From Pseudomonas sp. 8O (lineage in GTDB: Bacteria; Pseudomonadota; Gammaproteobacteria; Pseudomonadales; Pseudomonadaceae), in contig NZ_LR733263.1 of assembly GCF_902506495.1 (NCBI RefSeq), positions 413,372 through 477,371 on the forward strand: a DNA stretch of 64,000 nucleotides, given 5' to 3'. The notes below the pieces were generated by a model, which saw nothing but the letters and a program-made list of their open reading frames with translations, did no database searches and was not told the DNA's origin. Both the position numbers and the translations under genes were made by a program. Numbering within the stretch: position 1 is the stretch's first letter; every line of letters starts with the position of its first letter. Positions 8,242-18,144 of the stretch are shown here, one piece after another.

Positions 8242-9339
8242 TCAGATAAGGGTTTTGCCATTACGCACGAAGCCCGGCCTGACCACACGCACCGGGTACC
8301 ACTTGCCGCGGATCTCCACCTCGGCACGATCCCCGGTCGCTGCCGGCACCCGTGCCAGCGCGATGGATTTGTTCAGCGTAGGCGAGAAGCTGCCACTGGT
8401 GATCTCGCCATCACCGATACCTTCGACGCGCACTACCTGGTGCGCGCGCAGCACGCCACGCTCCTCCAGCACCAGGCCAACGAGCTTGCTCGGGCAACCG
8501 ACAGCACGCTGCACCTCCAGCGCCGTGCGCCCGATGAAGTCGCGCCCGGCTGGCTCCCAGGCGATGGTCCAGGCCATATTGGCGGCCAGCGGGCTGACCT
8601 GCTCATCCATGTCCTGGCCGTAGAGGTTCATGCCCGCCTCCAGGCGCAGGGTGTCGCGTGCGCCAAGGCCTATAGGCGCAATACCGGCACCGACCAGATC
8701 GTTGAGCAAGGACACCACCTCAGTCACCGGCAACACGATCTCCAGTCCGTCTTCGCCGGTATAGCCGGTACGCGCGATGAACCAGTCGCCCTCGGGCAAC
8801 CCCTGGAACGGTTTGAGCTCATGGATCAGCGCGGCACGGGCCTGGCTCAGCAGTTCGGACACGCGCGCACGCGCCTTGGGCCCCTGAATGGCGAGCATGG
8901 CCAGGTCGCAACGCTCACGCAGCTGCACATCGAAATCGCCAGCCTGGGCGTGCATCCAGGCAAGGTCCTTGTCACGGGTACCGGCGTTGACCACCAGCCG
9001 ATAGCCCTGCTCTTGGGAAGATGAGCTGGTGAGGTAGACGATCAGGTCGTCGATCACCCCACCCTGCTCATTGAGCATGGCGCTGTAAAGGGCCTTGCCG
9101 GGGCTCTCCAGACGGGCCACGTCGTTGGCCAGCAGACGCTGCAGAAAGGCCTGGGCCTGGCTGCCGCTCACGTCCACCACGCACATGTGCGAGACATCGA
9201 ACACGCCGCACTCGCGGCGCACCTGATGATGCTCCTCCACTTGCGAACCGTAGTGCAGCGGCATGTCCCAGCCGCCGAAATCCACCATCTTGGCCCCCAG
9301 TGCCAGGTGCAGGTCATAGAGGGGGGTGCGCTGTCCCAT
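8242..9339 (-). CDS. gcvT: Glycine cleavage system aminomethyltransferase (T protein)
   Basis: A 365-residue folate-dependent aminomethyltransferase, which transfers the methylene group from the lipoyl arm of GcvH to tetrahydrofolate and releases ammonia. Recognisable segments are [23 protein letters not shown] at the N-terminus (given only as a landmark), [19 protein letters not shown] and the C-terminal barrel ending near GFVRNGK. The start follows GGAGACACC. It is expected to be the first gene of a gcvT-gcvH operon; glycine riboswitch-like structure was not identifiable by eye upstream. Confidence 0.96.
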   Translation of the reverse strand: MGQRTPLYDLHLALGAKMVDFGGWDMPLHYGSQVEEHHQVRRECGVFDVSHMCVVDVSGSQAQAFLQRLLANDVARLESPGKALYSAMLNEQGGVIDDLIVYLTSSSSQEQGYRLVVNAGTRDKDLAWMHAQAGDFDVQLRERCDLAMLAIQGPKARARVSELLSQARAALIHELKPFQGLPEGDWFIARTGYTGEDGLEIVLPVTEVVSLLNDLVGAGIAPIGLGARDTLRLEAGMNLYGQDMDEQVSPLAANMAWTIAWEPAGRDFIGRTALEVQRAVGCPSKLVGLVLEERGVLRAHQVVRVEGIGDGEITSGSFSPTLNKSIALARVPAATGDRAEVEIRGKWYPVRVVRPGFVRNGKTLI

Positions 9340-9712
9340 GGGTGTCTCCTTCCGGGCTTGGCGAAGCGATTCAGACCCCCGAGAAGCTAGCTGCGTTGCC
9401 ATTGCTGCGTTGCACTGGCGGCCTCGCTTACGCTTCTCGGCACGTCCGCCGGGTTACCCCGGCTCGCGAATGGCGCGCATTGTAGCCGCAAGGTTGGCGG
9501 GGGTCATCTGACCAAAGGTCGCGCGGAGCGGCGGATCGGAACGCCGACCGCTCGTAGCGCCAGCGAACAGTCCGCCAAGGTGCACAACTTGCCATCGAGC
9601 CCAATGGTGTAATGCTTCGCGAGTACCCCCTCCCAACGAGGGAACGCACACCCAGCCGTAGAGCAGGTCGGGACGAGGACCGCTGGGAACGCCTGCAGAC
9701 AATCCACCACCC
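9340..9712. other. 373-bp intergenic region between gcvT and the iron permease gene
   Basis: No gene is supported. The part next to gcvT must hold its promoter. From about 9388 there is a run rich in GCTGCGTTGC and CCGGGTTACCCCGG, which can form a hairpin. Short open frames on both strands show no ribosome sites or family similarity. The glycine-responsive control of gcvT could lie here, but I could not identify a riboswitch. Confidence 0.5.
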
Positions 9713-11329
9713 TCAACCGAAACCGCGTGCCGAACGACGAATCAGCAAAATCACCGGCAGCAGGCCGACCAATACCAGGGTCAACGCCGGCAGCGAGGCG
9801 CGCGCCCATTCGCCCTCGCTGGTCATTTCGAAGACTCGTACCGACAACGTGTCCCAGCCGAACGGGCGCATCAGCAGGGTCGCAGGCATCTCCTTGAGCA
9901 CATCGACGAACACCAACAACGCCGCCGACAACGTGCCAGGCAGCAGCAGCGGCAGATAGACCCTGAAGAACAGCCCGAAGCTACCGACGCCAAGACTGCG
10001 CGAGGCCTCGGGCAGGGACGGACGAATACGCGCTAGGCTGGTTTCCAGAGGCCCGAAGGCCACCGCCATGAAGCGAATCAGATAGGCCACCAACAGCGCC
10101 GCCAGGCTACCCAGCAATAGCGGCTTGCCGGCACCGCCCAATACCGTGGACAGTGGAATTATCAGCTCACGATCAAGAAAGCTGAACGCCAGCATGATCG
10201 CCACCGCCAGCACCGAACCCGGCAAGGCATAGCCGAGGTTGCCCAGCGCCACACCGAAACGCACGCCGCGATTCGGCGCCTGACGCCGGGCGAAGGCCAG
10301 CAGCATGGCCACGCTGACGGTGATCAACGCCGCCATGCCGCCCAGATAGAGGGTATGCAGGATCAGCCCGGCGTAGCGCTCATCGAGGTCGAAGCGGCCG
10401 CGCTGCCAGAACCAGGCCAGCAGTTGCAGCAGCGGGATAACGAAGGCGCAGGCGAACACCAGACCGCACCAGGCGCTGGCGGCGAAGGCCTTCCAACCGT
10501 GCAACTGATACAGCGCCTTGCCCCGTGGCCGCTCGTTGGCTGGCCGCGCGGCGCCACGCGCACGGCGCTCACCATAGAGCACCAGCGCCACCGCCAGCAG
10601 CAGCAGACTCGCCAACTGAGTGGCGCTGGTCAGGCTGTAGAAGCTGTACCAGGTCTTGTAGATCGCCGTGGTGAAGGTGTCGAAATTGAACACCGAAACC
10701 GCACCGAAATCGGCCAGGGTTTCCATGACCGCCAGAGCCAGGCCGGCACCGATGGCTGGCCGCGCCATCGGCAGCGCCACACGCCAGAACGCCTGCCATG
10801 GGCTCTGCCCCAGTACCCGCGCTGCCTCCATCAGGCCCTTGCCCTGGGCCAGGAAGGCACCTCGGGCGAGCAGGTAGACGTAGGGATAGAACACCAGCAC
10901 CAGAACGATGATCACGCCACCGGTAGAGCGCACTCGCGGCAAGCGCAAGCCGCTGCCGAACCATTCGCGCAGCAGCGTCTGCACCGGGCCGGCGAAATCC
11001 AGCAAGCCTACGAAGACGAAGGCCAGGACATAGGCGGGAATGGCGAAAGGCAGCATCAGCGCCCAGTCCAGCCAGCGCCGCCCGGGGAACTCGCAGAGGC
11101 TGGTGAGCCAGGCCAGACTGACGCCCAGCAGCGTCACACCCACACCGACCCCCATCACCAACGTCAGCGTGTTACCAATCAGCCGCGCCATCTGCGTCTG
11201 CCACAGGTGCGACCAGATTTGCTGATCGACCTCATGCCAGCTCAGCAGCAATACCGACAGGGGCATCAGCACAAGAACGGCGACGGCAAGAACGATGGGA
11301 TACCAGCGACGCTGGACGGGATGCGGCAC
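9713..11329 (-). CDS. Ferric-iron ABC transporter permease (FbpB/HitB type)
   Basis: A 538-residue fused permease with two six-helix halves, typical of FbpB/SfuB-type iron importers. Each half carries the cytoplasmic loop that docks on the ATPase: residues near 175-200 (EAARVLGQSPWQAFWRVALP) and near 445-465 (EASRSLGVGSFGLFFRVYLP). The start is GTG with GAGGAA seven bases upstream. The binding-protein gene lies upstream on the same strand, separated by a hairpin and a 114-bp repeat. No ATPase gene follows. A thiamine or phosphonate substrate is possible but less likely given the binding protein. Confidence 0.88.
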   Translation of the reverse strand: MPHPVQRRWYPIVLAVAVLVLMPLSVLLLSWHEVDQQIWSHLWQTQMARLIGNTLTLVMGVGVGVTLLGVSLAWLTSLCEFPGRRWLDWALMLPFAIPAYVLAFVFVGLLDFAGPVQTLLREWFGSGLRLPRVRSTGGVIIVLVLVFYPYVYLLARGAFLAQGKGLMEAARVLGQSPWQAFWRVALPMARPAIGAGLALAVMETLADFGAVSVFNFDTFTTAIYKTWYSFYSLTSATQLASLLLLAVALVLYGERRARGAARPANERPRGKALYQLHGWKAFAASAWCGLVFACAFVIPLLQLLAWFWQRGRFDLDERYAGLILHTLYLGGMAALITVSVAMLLAFARRQAPNRGVRFGVALGNLGYALPGSVLAVAIMLAFSFLDRELIIPLSTVLGGAGKPLLLGSLAALLVAYLIRFMAVAFGPLETSLARIRPSLPEASRSLGVGSFGLFFRVYLPLLLPGTLSAALLVFVDVLKEMPATLLMRPFGWDTLSVRVFEMTSEGEWARASLPALTLVLVGLLPVILLIRRSARGFG

Positions 11330-11355
11330 GCGGATTCCTCTACTACGGAAATGAC

Positions 11356-11379
11356 GACGCCCCGGCTAGGCGGGGCGTC
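11356..11379 (-). promoter_or_regulatory. Stem-loop between iron-binding protein and permease genes
   Basis: GACGCCCCG / CGGGGCGTC forms a 9-bp perfect stem 27 bases before the permease start. It lacks a U-tract, so it probably stabilises the upstream message or attenuates rather than terminates. Confidence 0.5.
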
Positions 11380-11411
11380 GCAGTATAACGGCAGCGCTGT
11401 GCTCGTCGATG

Positions 11412-11525
11412 ATCGTTCCCACGCTCCGCGTGGGAATGCAGCGCTCGACGCTCCAGCGTCAGAAGCCAACAGGCGTGACGCGGAGCGTCACTGGTGACGT
11501 ACCCACGCCGGAGCGTGGGCACGAT
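11412..11525. repeat. 114-bp composite palindromic element with four stem-loops
   Basis: Outer 16-bp inverted arms (ATCGTTCCCACGCTCC and GGAGCGTGGGCACGAT) differ at one position. Each arm is itself part of a hairpin (CCCACGC-tcc-GCGTGGG; CCCACGC-cgga-GCGTGGG). Between them lie two further hairpins, GACGCT-cc-AGCGTC and GTGACGC-gga-GCGTCAC. It starts five bases after the stop codon of the iron-binding protein gene. The architecture fits a REP doublet or REPIN. Confidence 0.75.
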
Positions 11526-11530
11526 CTCCT

Positions 11531-12532
11531 TTACTGCCAGCCGGCGCGATCCATCAGCATGGTCGCTTCAGCCTGACGCTTGCCCGCCACTTCGGTCGCA
11601 ACCGAGTCAGCCTTGAAGGTACCCCAGGCAGCCACTTCCTCGGACGGTGCGACCGCCGGGTTGGCCGGGAACTCCTGGTTGACGCCGGCGAAGATGCTCT
11701 GCGCTTCCGGGGTGGTCATCCACTCCAGCAGCTTCTTGGCCTGTTCGGCGTGCGGTGCATGCTTGGTCACACCGGCACCGGCCAGGTTGACGTGCACGCC
11801 ACGGTCGTCCTGGTTCGGCCAGAAGGGTTTGACCTTCAGATCCGGCTGCTGCTTGTGCAGACGGCCGTAGTAGTAGGTGTTGGTAATGCCCACGTCGCAC
11901 TGGCCGGCGTCGATGGCCTGCAGCAGTGCGGTGTCATCCGGGAATACGTCGGTAGCCAGGTTGTTGACCCAGCCCTTGACGATCTCCTCGGTCTTCTCGG
12001 CGCCATGGGCCTCGATCAGGGTGGCGGTCAGCGACTGGTTGTAGACCTTCTTGCTGGTGCGCAGGCACAGGCGGCCTTCCCAGTTTTTGTCAGCCAGGGC
12101 TTCGTAGGTGGACAACTCTTGCGGCTTGACGCGCTCGGTGGAGTAGAAAATGGTCCGCGCACGCAGCGACAGGCCAGTCCAGCTGTCGGTGCTGGAGCGG
12201 TACTGGGCGGGGATGTTGGCGTCGATCACGTCGGACTTGGTCGGCTGCAGCACGCCTTCCTGCTCGGCCTGCCAGAGGTTGCCGGCGTCGACGGTAATCA
12301 GCAGGTCGGCCGGGGTGTTGGCGCCTTCGGCCTTGAGACGGGCGATCAGCGGGGCTTCCTTGTCGGTGATGAACTTCACCTTGACCCCAGTTTTCTCGGT
12401 GTAGGCATCGAACACCGGCTTGATCAGCTCATCGATACGGGCGGAATAGACCACCACTTCGTCGGCAGCCTGAACGGCGGTTGCCAGGGTGCTGAGAGTG
12501 AATGCAGCGAGAAGCGCGTTGCGAGCCTTCAT
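11531..12532 (-). CDS. Periplasmic ferric-iron-binding protein (FbpA/HitA family)
   Basis: A 333-residue solute-binding protein with a signal peptide (1-22, cleaved at VQA-ADE). The mature start DEVVVYSAR and the run of three tyrosines at 220-222 in NTYYYGRL identify the transferrin-like FbpA class; those tyrosines coordinate Fe3+. A ribosome site AGAGG precedes the ATG. It would deliver iron to the permease encoded just downstream. An iron-dependent promoter is expected, but only a poor Fur-box match is seen upstream. Confidence 0.92.
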   Translation of the reverse strand: MKARNALLAAFTLSTLATAVQAADEVVVYSARIDELIKPVFDAYTEKTGVKVKFITDKEAPLIARLKAEGANTPADLLITVDAGNLWQAEQEGVLQPTKSDVIDANIPAQYRSSTDSWTGLSLRARTIFYSTERVKPQELSTYEALADKNWEGRLCLRTSKKVYNQSLTATLIEAHGAEKTEEIVKGWVNNLATDVFPDDTALLQAIDAGQCDVGITNTYYYGRLHKQQPDLKVKPFWPNQDDRGVHVNLAGAGVTKHAPHAEQAKKLLEWMTTPEAQSIFAGVNQEFPANPAVAPSEEVAAWGTFKADSVATEVAGKRQAEATMLMDRAGWQ

Positions 12533-12643
12533 GGGACCAGCCTCTTGTGGGTGAGCAAAGTGGCTGAATAGTAGTGAATGTTATTTGCCTTCTCAACGTA
12601 AACAGCAAGACAACACGCAGCAGTTATTACAAGTTGCGTCCGC

Positions 12644-13861
12644 TCAGGCCCGCGCCAATTCCGGCAGGTCACCGGCCAGCCCAAGCGCCTGACGCACGAA
12701 CAGCGCCTTGGCCTCGGCCTGACCGTCCACCAGATCGAGACCGACATTGCGCAGCAGGCGCAGCGGCAAGGGGTCGGCCTGGAACAGGCGCTGAAAGCCT
12801 TCCATCGCCGCCATCATCGCCAGGTTGTGCGGCATGCGCCGACGCTCGAAACGGCTCAGCACGCGCTCATCACTGAGGTGCTCACCCCGTTCGGCGGCAT
12901 GCAGCAGCACCTCGGCCAGCACAGCAGCGTCAAGGAAACCCAGGTTGACCCCCTGCCCCGCCAGTGGATGGATGGTGTGCGCGGCATCGCCGATCAGCGC
13001 CAGCCCAGGCTCCACATAGCGCTTGGCATGACGCTGGCGCAGCGGGATGCACAGACGGCGATCAGCATGCAGCACCTTGCCCAGGCGCAATTCGAAGGCC
13101 TTGCCCAGTTCGACACAGAAGGCCTCGTCGTCCAGCGCCATCAAGCGCTCGGCTTCGACCGGCACGGTCGACCAGACGATCGAGCACCAATGCTCGCCGG
13201 CAGGGCCTGCCAGCGGCAGGAAGGCCAGTGGACCATCGTCGGTAAAGCGTTGCCAGGCAGTGGCCTGGTGCGGCTTCTCGCAACGCACGCTGGTGACGAT
13301 GGCATGGTGCAGATAATCCCATTCGCGCGTGGCGCAACCGGCCAGGCGCCGCACCGCGGAATTGGCGCCATCAGCCGCCACCAGCAGCGGCGCACGCAAC
13401 TGACGGCCGCCTTCCAGGGTCAGCAGCCAGTCATCGCCGCTGCGGCGCAGTTGCTCCAGGCGTGTGCCGGGCAACAGACCGATCTGGCTGTCGTGCAGAC
13501 GTTCGAGCAGGGCATCCTGCACCACGCGATTCTCGACGATATGACCAAGCGTCTCGGCATGCACGCTGGCGGCGGCGAAGTGAATGCTGCCGGTGCCGGA
13601 GCCGTCCCACACGCGCATCTCGCCATAAGGGCAGGCACGCCGCGCAGCGATGCCCTGCCAGGCGCCCAGGCGCTCGAGAATGCGCTGACTGGCCATCGAC
13701 AATGCACTGACGCGCGGCTCAAACGGCGCCTGCGCATCGAACGGCGCCACGCTCAGCGGGCTGCCATCGACGATCAGAATCTTCAGACCGCTGTGTTCCA
13801 GCGCCAGAGCCAGGGTACTGCCGACCATACCGGCACCGACGATGATCAGATCCGCGCGCAT
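12644..13861 (-). CDS. ubiI: Ubiquinone-biosynthesis FAD monooxygenase, UbiI/VisC type
   Basis: A 405-residue flavoprotein hydroxylase of the UbiH/UbiF/UbiI family. The N-terminal FAD fingerprint is DLIIVGAGMVGSTLALAL; the middle DG motif is VAADGANSAVRRLAG; the C-terminal FAD motif is LIGDAAHTIHPLAGQG. It hydroxylates the ubiquinone precursor ring, probably at C5. The ATG follows GAGGAG five bases away, better than the TTG four codons upstream. It is the last of four genes ygfB-pepP-ubiH-ubiI on this strand. Assignment as UbiI rather than UbiF rests on recalled synteny. Confidence 0.88.
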   Translation of the reverse strand: MRADLIIVGAGMVGSTLALALEHSGLKILIVDGSPLSVAPFDAQAPFEPRVSALSMASQRILERLGAWQGIAARRACPYGEMRVWDGSGTGSIHFAAASVHAETLGHIVENRVVQDALLERLHDSQIGLLPGTRLEQLRRSGDDWLLTLEGGRQLRAPLLVAADGANSAVRRLAGCATREWDYLHHAIVTSVRCEKPHQATAWQRFTDDGPLAFLPLAGPAGEHWCSIVWSTVPVEAERLMALDDEAFCVELGKAFELRLGKVLHADRRLCIPLRQRHAKRYVEPGLALIGDAAHTIHPLAGQGVNLGFLDAAVLAEVLLHAAERGEHLSDERVLSRFERRRMPHNLAMMAAMEGFQRLFQADPLPLRLLRNVGLDLVDGQAEAKALFVRQALGLAGDLPELARA

Positions 13862-13874
13862 ATCACTCCTCAAA

Positions 13875-13948
13875 CCGTAGGGTGCGCTGTGCGCACCCTG
13901 GCTTCCGATTGGTGCGCACGGCCTGGGCGGCCCCGCGACACCCTACGG
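13875..13948. repeat. Dispersed GTAGGGTGCGC palindromic repeat between ubiH and ubiI
   Basis: CCGTAGGGTGCGC at one end and ACCCTACGG at the other bracket two GTGCGCAC-type hairpins. It is a second copy of the family at 3688-3752 and fills almost the whole 93-bp gap between ubiH and ubiI. Confidence 0.7.
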
Positions 13949-13954
13949 AATTGC

Positions 13955-15139
13955 TCATAGATTGCGGGTTCCCATGCCCATGGCCTGGCGGGCGAACCAG
14001 CGCTTGGCCGGCGGCAGCAGGTCAAGGCCGAGCAACCCCAGGTTACGCCCGGCGGTCAGCAGCGGCTGCCCATTACTGAACAGACGCGTCACCTGGTCGG
14101 AGAAACCGACGGTCATTTGTTGATCGAGCTTTTGCCGTTGCTGGTAACTCTGCAGGGTGGCGAAATCGCCCAGTGCTGCCTCGCTGCCGATCAGCACCTC
14201 GGCCAGCGCCAGGGTATCGCGCAGAGACAGGTTGTAGCCCTGACCGGCGATAGGGTGCAGGCTGTGCGCGGCGTTGCCCAGCACCACCAGATGCGGGCGC
14301 ACCTGCTCCTGCGCCTCGACCAGGCTCAGCGGATAGAGATGTCGCGCACCCACCTGCTTCAAGGCGCCCAGGCGATAACCGAAAGCCTGCTGCAACTCAC
14401 CGAGAAAGCTCGCCTCGCTGGCGCGCAGCAGGCGCTCGGCGTCAGCGGCGGCGCGCGTCCAGACCAGCGCGCAACGGTTATCGCTCAGGGGCAGCAGCGC
14501 CATCGGGCCATCATCGGTGAAACGTTCGAAGGCCTGCCCGCGATGCGCCTCCAACGGGCTGACGTTGGCGATCAGCGCACTCTGCCCGTAAGGCTTGCTG
14601 CTGACGCCAATACCGAGTTGCTCACGCAAGCCGGAACGTCCACCGTCGGCGAGAATCGCCACGTCGCAGTCGAGGCAGGTTTCATCGTTCAGGGTGAGGC
14701 GATAGCCGTCGTCGAGACGCTGCATACCGACCACTTCGGCCGGGCAGCGCCACTCGATCACATCCTGATCCAGCGCCTGCCACAGGCAATGGCCGAGCCA
14801 GGCGTTCTCCGCTACGTAGCCGAGCGCCGGCACGCCTTCCTCGATGGCCTGCAGACGCGTGGCACCGAAACGGCCACGGTCGGAAACATGGATTTGCTGA
14901 ATCGGCTCGGCACGCTGGGCAATGCTCTGCCACAGGCCCAGGCGGTCGTATATCAACCGGCTGCCATAGGACAGCGCGGTAGAGCGGGCGTCATAGCTGG
15001 GCTGGTATTCGCTGCCCGGGGCGAAGGGTTCGATCAGGGCGATGCGCCAGCCACGCTGGCGTGCCGTGTCCTGCAGGGCCAGCGCCAGGCTGGCGCCGAC
15101 CAGACCGCCGCCGATGATGGCCAACTGTACCCGCGTCAT
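13955..15139 (-). CDS. ubiH: 2-octaprenyl-6-methoxyphenol hydroxylase (UbiH)
   Basis: A 394-residue FAD monooxygenase that hydroxylates C1 of the ubiquinone ring precursor. Motifs are QLAIIGGGLVGASLALAL (FAD), ILADGGRSGLREQLG and VLGNAAHSLHPIAGQGYNL. Starts at 15139 and 15145 are both possible; GGAGG spacing of seven bases favours 15139. Oddly, that start overlaps the stop of a 30-codon frame which encodes a second, degenerate copy of the same N-terminus and is coupled to pepP. Downstream, a repeat separates it from ubiI. Confidence 0.93.
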   Translation of the reverse strand: MTRVQLAIIGGGLVGASLALALQDTARQRGWRIALIEPFAPGSEYQPSYDARSTALSYGSRLIYDRLGLWQSIAQRAEPIQQIHVSDRGRFGATRLQAIEEGVPALGYVAENAWLGHCLWQALDQDVIEWRCPAEVVGMQRLDDGYRLTLNDETCLDCDVAILADGGRSGLREQLGIGVSSKPYGQSALIANVSPLEAHRGQAFERFTDDGPMALLPLSDNRCALVWTRAAADAERLLRASEASFLGELQQAFGYRLGALKQVGARHLYPLSLVEAQEQVRPHLVVLGNAAHSLHPIAGQGYNLSLRDTLALAEVLIGSEAALGDFATLQSYQQRQKLDQQMTVGFSDQVTRLFSNGQPLLTAGRNLGLLGLDLLPPAKRWFARQAMGMGTRNL

Positions 15140-15228
15140 CGACATGCCTCCGCCGTCAGCATCAGGCTGGCACCGAACCATTCACCAACAGCCCCGCCAC
15201 CGATGAGCGCCAGATTCACACGTGACAT
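15136..15228 (-). pseudogene. Degenerate extra N-terminus of a UbiH-like hydroxylase, now a 30-codon upstream frame
   Basis: An ATG four bases after the pepP stop opens a 30-residue frame beginning MSRVNLALIGGGAVG and containing GASLML. It repeats the first 15 residues of the adjacent ubiH product with 11 identities, including the GGG of the FAD site, then ends in an ATGA overlap with the ubiH start. It has no room for an enzyme. It looks like the relic of the original ubiH start or of a deleted paralogue, possibly kept because it couples ubiH translation to pepP. Confidence 0.65.
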
Positions 15229-15232
15229 GGGC

Positions 15233-16567
<1,335 letters not shown>

Positions 16568-16586
16568 GGCAGGCTCCGACGAACAA

Positions 16587-17141
16587 TCAGTGCAGGGACG
16601 GTTTGGCAGCAGGCGCCGCAGGCTTGGCGCACTCGGTGAACAGCAGCAGTGGCGCGACCCGCAGGTATTCCATCACCTCCATGTAGTCGCTCTCGCCATC
16701 TTCCGATTCTTCCAGTGCACTCTGCACCTGGGCGATGGCGGAGAGATCCTGCAACACTTCCATGGCTTCGGCACTCAGCGCATCGTCGCGAGCGGTCAGG
16801 CCGAAGCCACCGAGAAAGCCCTGACACCACTGACCCAGAGCGACTGCGCGCTGCGCCAACGGGGTTTCGTCATCCGGCAACAGCAGCACCACGGTGACGT
16901 CTTCGCTGCACAACTCACCCTTGACCATTTCCTGCAGACCGATCAGCGCCTGGCGCACGCTGTCCTGCGGCTCGCCACCGAGCAGGTCGGCAGCGTCGAG
17001 CAGCCAGGCATCGGCATCGAAGCCGGCGCCGGCACAGCTGCGGCCCAGCAGCAGGCCATGCAGTTCGGCAGGGGAAACGGAATGCCCGGCGCTGCTGAGC
17101 AGGGCGGCGAAGGCGGCGTAGGGAGAGCTTGGAATCGACAT
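16587..17141 (-). CDS. ygfB: YgfB/YecA family protein (UPF0149)
   Basis: A 184-residue, mostly helical, acidic protein with the family segments [16 protein letters not shown] near residue 25 and [12 protein letters not shown] near residue 105. In P. aeruginosa the protein limits ampDh3 expression by opposing AlpA antitermination (recalled); a general function is not settled. It begins the ygfB-pepP-ubiH-ubiI operon and diverges from the zapB-zapA genes. The ribosome site is weak, and no better start exists. Confidence 0.87.
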   Translation of the reverse strand: MSIPSSPYAAFAALLSSAGHSVSPAELHGLLLGRSCAGAGFDADAWLLDAADLLGGEPQDSVRQALIGLQEMVKGELCSEDVTVVLLLPDDETPLAQRAVALGQWCQGFLGGFGLTARDDALSAEAMEVLQDLSAIAQVQSALEESEDGESDYMEVMEYLRVAPLLLFTECAKPAAPAAKPSLH

Positions 17142-17272
17142 AGATAGCTAGGCGCCAGACGGCGCAATCTCTAGAATGGAGGCCTCGTATCCTAGCACCG
17201 GCAGACGCGGCAAGACCATCCGAGGCCGCCGGGGTGATGCCGTCATCTGCATCACACCACTGCTATCTGGGT

Positions 17273-17301
17273 TTGACCCCTAACCGGGACAGGCCTATAC
17301 A
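17273..17301 (+). promoter_or_regulatory. Sigma-70 promoter for zapB-like/zapA
   Basis: TTGACC and TATACA hexamers are separated by exactly 17 bp and lie 31 bp before the first gene. This is the best sigma-70 match noticed by eye in the window. Confidence 0.7.
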
Positions 17302-17331
17302 GTCCAGCCAGCCATCCCATAGCGAGAGCCC

Positions 17332-17541
17332 ATGGAAGACGCCGATCTGCACGCATTGACCGCCAAGCTGGAACTGCTGATCCAGCGTGTCGAGCAGCTA
17401 AAGGCTCACAACCGACTCCTGCTGGCGAATGAACAGGCCTGGCGCGAGGAACGCGCCCATCTGATCGAAAAGAACGAAATGGCCCGGCACAAGGTCGAAT
17501 CGATGATTTCGCGCCTTAAAGCCCTGGAGCAGGACTCATGA
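17332..17541 (+). CDS. ZapB-like short coiled-coil protein (TIGR02449 family)
   Basis: A 69-residue protein that is almost entirely a heptad-repeat coiled coil (LHALTAKLELLIQRVEQLK onward). It matches the TIGR02449 group, which always precedes zapA in pseudomonads, and is thought to act in cell division like ZapB, though similarity to ZapB is only structural. A promoter lies just upstream, and the stop codon overlaps the zapA ATG by four bases, so the two are translationally coupled. Confidence 0.85.
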   Translation: MEDADLHALTAKLELLIQRVEQLKAHNRLLLANEQAWREERAHLIEKNEMARHKVESMISRLKALEQDS

Positions 17542-17843
17542 CCCAGTCGAACACCGTGACCGTCCACATTCTGGACAAAGAATATTGCATCGCCTGCCCG
17601 CAGGACGAACGCGCCAATCTGGAAAGCGCGGCTCGCTACCTGGACGGCAAGATGCGCGAGATCCGTACCAGCGGCAAAGTGATCGGTGCCGACCGCGTCG
17701 CCGTGATGGCAGCCTTGAACATCACCCACGACCTGCTGCACAAGCAACAACGCCTGGATCAGGACGCCAACTCCACCCGCCAGCAGGTGCGCGATCTGCT
17801 CGATCGTGTCGACCATGCGCTGGCCGACGACCCGAGCGCCTGA
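17538..17843 (+). CDS. zapA: Cell division protein ZapA
   Basis: A 101-residue protein with the ZapA N-terminal fold (VTVHILDKEYCIACP) and a C-terminal coiled coil ending near RDLLDRVDHAL. It binds FtsZ and bundles protofilaments at the Z ring. It overlaps the coiled-coil partner gene upstream and lies 68 bp before 6S RNA, the zapA-ssrS-ygfA order conserved in gammaproteobacteria. Confidence 0.93.
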   Translation: MTQSNTVTVHILDKEYCIACPQDERANLESAARYLDGKMREIRTSGKVIGADRVAVMAALNITHDLLHKQQRLDQDANSTRQQVRDLLDRVDHALADDPSA

Positions 17844-17898
17844 GCGCCGTCATGCCTGCCAGTTCGTCGCAGGCCGCCCCGCAGACCCTCTGTTCGGG

Positions 17899-17904
17899 TA
17901 TACT
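17899..17904 (+). promoter_or_regulatory. ssrS: -10 element of the 6S RNA gene
   Basis: TATACT lies seven bases before the predicted 5' end of 6S RNA. No convincing -35 hexamer is seen at the expected distance. Confidence 0.55.
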
Positions 17905-17911
17905 GGGCGCA

Positions 17912-18087
17912 ACTTCCTGGGGTGTGCGCCAGTCGGTGATGTCCCTGAGCCGATACGCACAACCACGGGGGTTGCACGTTGGGGCCGGTGTGCATGTCCG
18001 CCTGACGGAAAGCCTTAACGCCTCCTGCAACCTCCACCTTGAACTTTCGGGTTCAAGGGCTAAACCGACAGCGGCACGCCGGGAAGT
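17912..18087 (+). ncRNA. ssrS: 6S RNA
   Basis: The closing stem ACTTCC / GGAAGT brackets a 176-nt region. The characteristic segments are GCCAGTCGGTGATGTCCCTGAG-like sequence near the 5' side, CCTTGAACTTTCGGGTTCAAGG as a terminal hairpin and GGCTAAACCGACAGCGGCA near the 3' end (recognised from memory of Pseudomonas 6S). It mimics an open promoter and sequesters sigma-70 RNA polymerase in stationary phase. Its position between zapA and the 5-formyl-THF cyclo-ligase gene is the conserved one. Confidence 0.93.
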
Positions 18088-18144
18088 CATCATTTCCAGC
18101 AGTGACCTTCAGCGCTGCTACCCGCCTCGTCCAAGCCCCAATTC

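Noticed and set aside
9340..9712. Glycine riboswitch upstream of gcvT
   Set aside because: I could not identify the tandem aptamer cores by eye. A covariance-model search of this 373-bp region would decide.
12574..12598. Possible Fur box (AATAACATTCACTACTATT) upstream of the iron-binding protein gene
   Set aside because: Only about 10 of 19 positions match the consensus by eye, no better than chance in an AT-rich patch.
17142..17331. tRNA or other small RNA in the ygfB-zapB gap
   Set aside because: No cloverleaf or terminator is visible; the region is explained by divergent promoters.
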